The translations under genes and the position numbers were made by a program. 54,472 nt of DNA from Phytophthora quininea (taxonomy: Eukaryota; Oomycota; Peronosporomycetes; Peronosporales; Peronosporaceae), in assembly GCA_011947345.1 (NCBI GenBank), contig JAAVTG010000676.1, forward strand, positions 1-54,472, read 5' to 3'. The notes below the pieces were generated by a model, which saw nothing but the letters and a program-made list of their open reading frames with translations, made no database searches and was not told where the DNA came from. Positions 47,802-54,472 of the stretch are shown here, in pieces (the first letter of the stretch is position 1; the number at the start of each line of letters is the position of its first letter).

Positions 47802-48405
47802 GTCGAACCCTTTTCCACAACGCACAATTTTCCAAAACGCGTTTCGCGCGCCCTACGCCTGCATTCACACGCCCTGCTCCCGCACAGCGCCTGCACACCT
47901 CTCTTGCCATCCTGCCATCCTGCCAACGCGCCACGGACGCAACCGATCACGTACCGACCCGGTCCCACACGCACACGTTCACACATCCATGCCATCCACG
48001 CAACCTGCTCTGCGGCAACGCACCAGTCCACCACGGTGTCACGAAGAAAGAAGACCCTCATAGACCGCCAGCGACTCATTCAGTCGAGGCGCCACATCAC
48101 AGAACCCACTGCCAAGCCAAGCTGTCTCATCGCCATCGAGGGCGCCTCTCCTTTCTGTCCGAACGTTGTAATACTTGCCGACGCAGATCCCTCTGTAATA
48201 CTGTATGCTGAGAGCTGGAGCCGCCAGTGGGCGTCTGCGGAATCCGGCTGTGTGCCGGACGCTCGATCAAGCGGGCTGCGTGGCGTGGGCAAAGGTGGGC
48301 GGCACAAAGCGCCGTACCACGACGGCTGAGCAGGCCGAGCAAGAACAAGAGCAAGAACAAGAACAAGAACAAGAACAAGAACAAGAACAAGAACAAGAAC
48401 AAGAA

Positions 48406-48471
48406 GGACCGGGATTGAACCAGTGACCCTTCGAGCTGCAATCGAACGCTCTACCACTGAGCTACCCGCGC
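48406..48471 (-). pseudogene. tRNA-Cys copy c70, acceptor strand mostly lost
   Basis: Plus AAGAAGGACC replaces AAGCGCGGGACC. Only two of the seven 3' acceptor bases survive. T arm intact. GAGCAGGCCGAGC boundary. STR 48341-48405. Confidence 0.85.
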
Positions 48472-49068
48472 GTCGAACCCTTTTCCACAACGCACAATTT
48501 TCCAAAACGCGTTTCGCGCGCCCTACGCCTGCATTCACACGCCCTGCTCCCGCACAGCGCCTGCACACCTCTCTTGCCATCCTGCCATCCTGCCAACGCG
48601 CCACGGACGCAACCGATCACGTACCGACCCGGTCCCACACGCACACGTTCACACATCCATGCCATCCACGCAACCTGCTCTGCGGCAACGCACCAGTCCA
48701 CCACGGTGTCACGAAGAAAGAAGACCCTCATAGACCGCCAGCGACTCATTCAGTCGAGGCGCCACATCACAGAACCCACTGCCAAGCCAAGCTGTCTCAT
48801 CGCCATCGAGGGCGCCTCTCCTTTCTGTCCGAACGTTGTAATACTTGCCGACGCAGATCCCTCTGTAATACTGTATGCTGAGAGCTGGAGCCGCCAGTGG
48901 GCGTCTGCGGAATCCGGCTGTGTGCCGGACGCTCGATCAAGCGGGCTGCGTGGCGTGGGCAAAGGTGGGCGGCACAAAGCGCCGTACCACGACGGCTGAG
49001 CGAGCCGAGCAAGAACAAGAACAAGAACAAGAACAAGAACAAGAACAAGAACAAGAACAAGAACAAGA

Positions 49069-49141
49069 AGCGCGGGACCGGGATTGAACCAGTGACCCTT
49101 CGAGCTGCAATCAGAACGCTCTACCACTGAGCTACCCGCGC
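49069..49141 (-). pseudogene. tRNA-Cys copy c71, 1-nt insertion in anticodon stem
   Basis: 73 nt: an extra base (plus AATCAGAACG) bulges the 5' strand of the anticodon stem. Everything else matches c1, so reduced function is possible. STR 49011-49068. Confidence 0.6.
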
Positions 49142-49759
49142 GTCGAACCCTTTTCCACAACGCACAATTTTCCAAAACGCGTTTCGCGCGCCCTACGCCT
49201 GCATTCACACGCCCTGCTCCCGCACAGCGCCTGCACACCTCTCTTGCCATCCTGCCATCCTGCCAACGCGCCACGGACGCAACCGATCACGTACCGACCC
49301 GGTCCCACACGCACACGTTCACACATCCATGCCATCCACGCAACCTGCTCTGCGGCAACGCACCAGTCCACCACGGTGTCACGAAGAAAGAAGACCCTCA
49401 TAGACCGCCAGCGACTCATTCAGTCGAGGCGCCACATCACAGAACCCACTGCCAAGCCAAGCTGTCTCATCGCCATCGAGGGCGCCTCTCCTTTCTGTCC
49501 GAACGTTGTAATACTTGCCGACGCAGATCCCTCTGTAATACTGTATGCTGAGAGCTGGAGCCGCCAGTGGGCGTCTGCGGAATCCGGCTGTGTGCCGGAC
49601 GCTCGATCAAGCGGGCTGCGTGGCGTGGGCAAAGGTGGGCGGCACAAAGCGCCGTACCACGACGGCTGAGCGAGCCGAGCAAGAACAAGAACAAGAACAA
49701 GAACAAGAACAAGAACAAGAACAAGAACAAGAACAAGAACAAGAACAAGAACAAGAAGA

Positions 49760-49824
49760 CGCGGGATTTGAACCAGTGACCCTTCGAGCTGCAATCGAAC
49801 GCTCTACCACTGAGCTACCCGCGC
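49760..49824 (-). pseudogene. tRNA-Cys copy c72, 3' deletion and T-loop insertion
   Basis: Plus GACGCGGGATTTG carries the same 3' deletion as c39, plus one extra T that makes an 8-nt T loop. Acceptor stem and B box are both damaged. STR 49681-49757. Confidence 0.8.
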
Positions 49825-50427
49825 GTCGAACCCTTTTCCACAACGCACAATTTTCCAAAACGCGTTTCGCGCGCCCTACGCCTGCATTCACACGCCCTGC
49901 TCCCGCACAGCGCCTGCACACCTCTCTTGCCATCCTGCCATCCTGCCAACGCGCCACGGACGCAACCGATCACGTACCGACCCGGTCCCACACGCACACG
50001 TTCACACATCCATGCCATCCACGCAACCTGCTCTGCGGCAACGCACCAGTCCACCACGGTGTCACGAAGAAAGAAGACCCTCATAGACCGCCAGCGACTC
50101 ATTCAGTCGAGGCGCCACATCACAGAACCCACTGCCAAGCCAAGCTGTCTCATCGCCATCGAGGGCGCCTCTCCTTTCTGTCCGAACGTTGTAATACTTG
50201 CCGACGCAGATCCCTCTGTAATACTGTATGCTGAGAGCTGGAGCCGCCAGTGGGCGTCTGCGGAATCCGGCTGTGTGCCGGACGCTCGATCAAGCGGGCT
50301 GCGTGGCGTGGGCAAAGGTGGGCGGCACAAAGCGCCGTACCACGACGGCTGAGCGAGCCGAGCAAGAACAAGAGCAAGAACAAGAACAAGAACAAGAACA
50401 AGAACAAGAACAAGAACAAGAACAAGA

Positions 50428-50499
50428 AGCGCGGGACCGGGATTGAACCAGTGACCCTTCGAGCTGCAATCGAACGCTCTACCACTGAGCTACCCGCGC
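50428..50499 (-). tRNA. tRNA-Cys copy c73
   Basis: Identical to c1. STR 50364-50427, AAGAGC second word. Confidence 0.97.
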
Positions 50500-51090
50500 G
50501 TCGAACCCTTTTCCACAACGCACAATTTTCCAAAACGCGTTTCGCGCGCCCTACGCCTGCATTCACACGCCCTGCTCCCGCACAGCGCCTGCACACCTCT
50601 CTTGCCATCCTGCCATCCTGCCAACGCGCCACGGACGCAACCGATCACGTACCGACCCGGTCCCACACGCACACGTTCACACATCCATGCCATCCACGCA
50701 ACCTGCTCTGCGGCAACGCACCAGTCCACCACGGTGTCACGAAGAAAGAAGACCCTCATAGACCGCCAGCGACTCATTCAGTCGAGGCGCCACATCACAG
50801 AACCCACTGCCAAGCCAAGCTGTCTCATCGCCATCGAGGGCGCCTCTCCTTTCTGTCCGAACGTTGTAATACTTGCCGACGCAGATCCCTCTGTAATACT
50901 GTATGCTGAGAGCTGGAGCCGCCAGTGGGCGTCTGCGGAATCCGGCTGTGTGCCGGACGCTCGATCAAGCGGGCTGCGTGGCGTGGGCAAAGGTGGGCGG
51001 CACAAAGCGCCGTACCACGACGGCTGAGCGAGCCGAGCAAGAACAAGAACAAGAACAAGAACAAGAACAAGAACAAGAACAAGAACAAGA

Positions 51091-51162
51091 AGCGCGGGAC
51101 CGGGATTGAACCAGTGACCCTTCGAGCTGCAATCGAACGCTCTACCACTGAGCTACCCGCGC
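51091..51162 (-). tRNA. tRNA-Cys copy c74
   Basis: Identical to c1. STR 51039-51090. Confidence 0.97.
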
Positions 51163-51765
51163 GTCGAACCCTTTTCCACAACGCACAATTTTCCAAAACG
51201 CGTTTCGCGCGCCCTACGCCTGCATTCACACGCCCTGCTCCCGCACAGCGCCTGCACACCTCTCTTGCCATCCTGCCATCCTGCCAACGCGCCACGGACG
51301 CAACCGATCACGTACCGACCCGGTCCCACACGCACACGTTCACACATCCATGCCATCCACGCAACCTGCTCTGCGGCAACGCACCAGTCCACCACGGTGT
51401 CACGAAGAAAGAAGACCCCTCATAGACCGCCAGCGACTCATTCAGTCGAGGCGCCACATCACAGAACCCACTGCCAAGCCAAGCTGTCTCATCGCCATCG
51501 AGGGCGCCTCTCCTTTCTGTCCGAACGTTGTAATACTTGCCGACGCAGATCCCTCTGTAATACTGTATGCTGAGAGCTGGAGCCGCCAGTGGGCGTCTGC
51601 GGAATCCGGCTGTGTGCCGGACGCTCGATCAAGCGGGCTGCGTGGCGTGGGCAAAGGTGGGCGGCACAAAGCGCCGTACCACGACGAGCGAGCCGAGCAA
51701 GAACAAGAGCAAGAACAAGAACAAGAACAAGAACAAGAACAAGAACAAGAACAAGAACAAGAACA

Positions 51766-51837
51766 AGCGCGGGACCGGGATTGAACCAGTGACCCTTCGA
51801 GCTGCAATCGAACGCTCTACCACTGAGCTACCCGCGC
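51766..51837 (-). tRNA. tRNA-Cys copy c75
   Basis: Identical to c1. STR 51699-51765; the boundary is shortened to ACGACGAGCGAGCC. Confidence 0.97.
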
Positions 51838-52438
51838 GTCGAACCCTTTTCCACAACGCACAATTTTCCAAAACGCGTTTCGCGCGCCCTACGCCTGCAT
51901 TCACACGCCCTGCTCCCGCACAGCGCCTGCACACCTCTCTTGCCATCCTGCCATCCTGCCAACGCGCCACGGACGCAACCGATCACGTACCGACCCGGTC
52001 CCACACGCACACGTTCACACATCCATGCCATCCACGCAACCTGCTCTGCGGCAACGCACCAGTCCACCACGGTGTCACGAAGAAAGAAGACCCTCATAGA
52101 CCGCCAGCGACTCATTCAGTCGAGGCGCCACATCACAGAACCCACTGCCAAGCCAAGCTGTCTCATCGCCATCGAGGGCGCCTCTCCTTTCTGTCCGAAC
52201 GTTGTAATACTTGCCGACGCAGATCCCTCTGTAATACTGTATGCTGAGAGCTGGAGCCGCCAGTGGGCGTCTGCGGAATCCGGCTGTGTGCCGGACGCTC
52301 GATCAAGCGGGCTGCGTGGCGTGGGCAAAGGTGGGCGGCACAAAGCGCCGTACCACGACGGCGACGAGCAGAACAAGAACAAGAACAAGAACAAGAACAA
52401 GAACAAGAACAAGAACAAGAACAAGAACAAGAACAAGA

Positions 52439-52510
52439 AGCGCGGGACCGGGATTGAACCAGTGACCCTTCGAGCTGCAATCGAACGCTCTACCACTGAG
52501 CTACCCGCGC
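52439..52510 (-). tRNA. tRNA-Cys copy c76
   Basis: Identical to c1. STR 52371-52438; the boundary is altered to GGCGACGAGCAGAAC. Confidence 0.97.
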
Positions 52511-53101
52511 GTCGAACCCTTTTCCACAACGCACAATTTTCCAAAACGCGTTTCGCGCGCCCTACGCCTGCATTCACACGCCCTGCTCCCGCACAGCGCC
52601 TGCACACCTCTCTTGCCATCCTGCCATCCTGCCAACGCGCCACGGACGCAACCGATCACGTACCGACCCGGTCCCACACGCACACGTTCACACATCCATG
52701 CCATCCACGCAACCTGCTCTGCGGCAACGCACCAGTCCACCACGGTGTCACGAAGAAGAAGACCCCTCATAGACCGCCAGCGACTCATTCAGTCGAGGCG
52801 CCACATCACAGAACCCACTGCCAAGCCAAGCTGTCTCATCGCCATCGAGGGCGCCTCTCCTTTCTGTCCGAACGTTGTAATACTTGCCGACGCAGATCCC
52901 TCTGTAATACTGTATGCTGAGAGCTGGAGCCGCCAGTGGGCGTCTGCGGAATCCGGCTGTGTGCCGGACGCTCGATCAAGCGGGCTGCGTGGCGTGGGCA
53001 AAGGTGGGCGGCACAAAGCGCCGTACCACGACGGCTGAGCGAGCCGAGCAAGAACAAGAACAAGAACAAGAACAAGAACAAGAACAAGAACAAGAACAAG
53101 A

Positions 53102-53173
53102 AGCGCGGGACCGGGATTGAACCAGTGACCCTTCGAGCTGCAATCGAACGCTCTACCACTGAGCTACCCGCGC
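53102..53173 (-). tRNA. tRNA-Cys copy c77
   Basis: Identical to c1. STR 53050-53101. Confidence 0.97.
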
Positions 53174-53771
53174 GTCGAACCCTTTTCCACAACGCACAAT
53201 TTTCCAAAACGCGTTTCGCGCGCCCTACGCCTGCATTCACACGCCCTGCTCCCGCACAGCGCCTGCACACCTCTCTTGCCATCCTGCCATCCTGCCAACG
53301 CGCCACGGACGCAACCGATCACGTACCGACCCGGTCCCACACGCACACGTTCACACATCCATGCCATCCACGCAACCTGCTCTGCGGCAACGCACCAGTC
53401 CACCACGGTGTCACGAAGAAAGAAGACCCCTCATAGACCGCCAGCGACTCATTCAGTCGAGGCGCCACATCACAGAACCCACTGCCAAGCCAAGCTGTCT
53501 CATCGCCATCGAGGGCGCCTCTCCTTTCTGTCCGAACGTTGTAATACTTGCCGACGCAGATCCCTCTGTAATACTGTATGCTGAGAGCTGGAGCCGCCAG
53601 TGGGCGTCTGCGGAATCCGGCTGTGTGCCGGACGCTCGATCAAGCGGGCTGCGTGGCGTGGGCAAAGGTGGGCGGCACAAAGCGCCGTACCACGACGGCT
53701 GAGCGAGCCGAGCAAGAACAAGAACAAGAACAAGAACAAGAACAAGAACAAGAACAAGAACAAGAACAAGA

Positions 53772-53843
53772 AGCGCGGGACCGGGATTGAACCAGTGACC
53801 CTTCGAGCTGCAATCGAACGCTCTACCACTGAGCTACCCGCGC
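53772..53843 (-). tRNA. tRNA-Cys copy c78
   Basis: Identical to c1. STR 53714-53771. The 5' flank lacks an 8-nt CCTTTTCC-like segment (GTCGAACCACAACG), which moves the upstream AT-rich element closer to the gene. Confidence 0.96.
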
Positions 53844-54460
53844 GTCGAACCACAACGCACAATTTTCCAAAACGCGTTTCGCGCGCCCTACGCCTGCATT
53901 CACACGCCCTGCTCCCGCACAGCGCCTGCACACCTCTCTTGCCATCCTGCCATCCTGCCAACGCGCCACGGACGCAACCGATCACGTACCGACCCGGTCC
54001 CACACGCACACGTTCACACATCCATGCCATCCACGCAACCTGCTCTGCGGCAACGCACCAGTCCACCACGGTGTCACGAAGAAAGACCCCTCATAGACCG
54101 CCAGCGACTCATTCAGTCGAGGTGCCACATCACAGAACCCACTGCCAAGCCAAGCTGTCTCATCGCCATCGAGGGCGCCTCTCCTTTCTGTCCGAACGTT
54201 GTAATACTTGCCGACGCAGATCCCTCTGTAATACTGTATGCTGAGAGCTGGAGCCGCCAGTGGGCGTCTGCGGAATCCGGCTGTGTGCCGGACGCTCGAT
54301 CAAGCGGGCTGCGTGGCGTGGGCAAAATGGGCGGCACAAAGCGCCGTACCACGACGGCTGAGCGAGCCGAGCAAGAACAAGAACAAGAACAAGAACAAGA
54401 ACAAGAACAAGAACAAGAACAAGAACAAGAACAAGAACAAGAACAAGAACAAGAACAAGA

Positions 54461-54472
54461 AGCGCGGGACCG
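54461..54472 (-). tRNA. tRNA-Cys copy c79, cut by window end
   Basis: Only U73, the 3' acceptor strand and four T-stem bases lie in the window. They match c1. Preceded by STR 54373-54460. Confidence 0.85.

Larger units (their letters stand above)
44467..48471. repeat. Higher-order repeat block 4 (6 units, c65-c70)
   Basis: It closes with the GAGCAGGCCGAGC variant. Its second unit (c66) has the same length (662 bp) and the same G1-U72 tRNA as the second unit of block 3 (c59). Three of its six tRNA copies are broken at the 3' end. Block length is 4,005 bp. Confidence 0.55.
1..54472 (-). repeat. tRNA-Cys tandem array (about 79 units)
   Basis: Head-to-tail repeat of one tRNA-Cys gene plus a spacer of about 580-780 bp, all genes transcribed from the minus strand. 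Unit lengths measured between successive tRNA 5' ends run from 649 to 852 bp, and nearly all the variation is in the hexanucleotide STR. The window starts and ends inside tRNA copies, so the array extends beyond both ends or the contig consists only of array. No unique DNA, transposon, rRNA or protein gene interrupts it. Confidence 0.97.
24073..54472. repeat. Subfamily B units
   Basis: About 45 units with the same layout as A. Diagnostic B alleles include CCACAACG, CAATTTTCC, CCTGCTCC, CTCTTGCC, CGCACACGTTC, CCACGGTG, CTCATAG, GCGACTCA, GAGGCGCC, GTCTGCGG, CTCGATC, GGGCAAAGGTGGG and GGCACAAAG. A 9-bp tandem duplication of CATCCTGCC is also present. The STR is nearly pure AAGAAC, 46-77 nt in most units, with an occasional AAGAGC second word. 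Units from about 29,000 on are almost identical outside the STR. The first few after the switch are patchier. Confidence 0.92.

Noticed and set aside
51940..52920. Long open frame (about 326 codons) and about 200-codon frames in most units
   Set aside because: They run through antisense tRNA, spacer and STR. The hexamer STR has no stops and keeps frame, so any unit yields such frames on both strands. They start at non-ATG or contextless codons and shift with STR length. The GIEPVTLRAAIERS and SSVVERSIAARRVTGS peptides are classic spurious translations of tRNA genes.
1..54472. CRISPR array
   Set aside because: Repeats are about 690 bp with a tRNA gene in each and no short-repeat/unique-spacer pattern or cas genes.
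1..54472. Bacterial or organellar tRNA cluster
   Set aside because: No encoded CCA, perfect Pol III A and B boxes, eukaryote-type tRNA-Cys D loop, and tens of identical tandem copies.
1..54472. Entamoeba-type tRNA array
   Set aside because: The architecture (tRNA plus STR) is similar, but the GC-rich spacer does not fit an AT-rich Entamoeba genome, and each unit has only one gene.

Overview
The whole window is one head-to-tail tandem array with no protein-coding gene. Each unit (about 650-850 bp) carries one 72-nt tRNA gene on the minus strand. It folds as tRNA-Cys with anticodon GCA: 7-bp acceptor stem, TAGCTCAGTGG A box, GGTTCAATCCC B box, U73 discriminator and no encoded CCA. I find 78 full loci plus a cut copy at each window end. 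Fifty-nine loci are identical over all 72 nt, 5 carry one mild substitution, and 14 are visibly broken. The internal A/B boxes, the absence of encoded CCA and the very high copy number point to nuclear DNA of a eukaryote with a GC-rich genome. I cannot name the species from sequence alone.

Layout of a unit, on the plus strand starting just after the 5' end of one tRNA: (1) a short upstream region of that tRNA with a B-box-like sequence, an AT-rich element 23-30 bp upstream and an AAAA (TTTT on the transcribed strand) about 35 bp upstream; (2) about 450 bp of non-coding spacer with a 9-bp direct repeat (TGTAATACT twice, 27 bp apart) and a 6-bp-stem hairpin; (3) a GAGC-rich boundary; (4) a hexanucleotide microsatellite (STR) that runs straight into the 3' end of the next tRNA gene.

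Regions: positions 1 to about 24,030 are subfamily A. Its STR mixes AACAAG, AACAGG and AACAG words, tracts are 70-248 nt, and the spacer has a TTTT on the transcribed strand beyond the STR. From about 24,073 to the end is subfamily B. Its STR is almost pure AAGAAC, its spacer differs from A at about 20 sites plus a 9-bp duplication, and it lacks that TTTT. The switch falls inside one mosaic unit (23,694-24,388). Units to about 26,900 are patchy mosaics. From about 31,776 to 48,471 the B units form a higher-order repeat of 6-7 units marked by a GAGCAGGCCGAGC variant. The last complete unit again carries A-like alleles.

The array looks like a dedicated cysteine-tRNA amplification shaped by unequal crossing-over or conversion. 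The intact gene is shared by both subfamilies while spacers diverge, and most gene damage lies within the dozen bases next to the STR. Copies are numbered c0-c79 from left to right. All open frames seen are antisense tRNA, spacer or stop-free STR translations.
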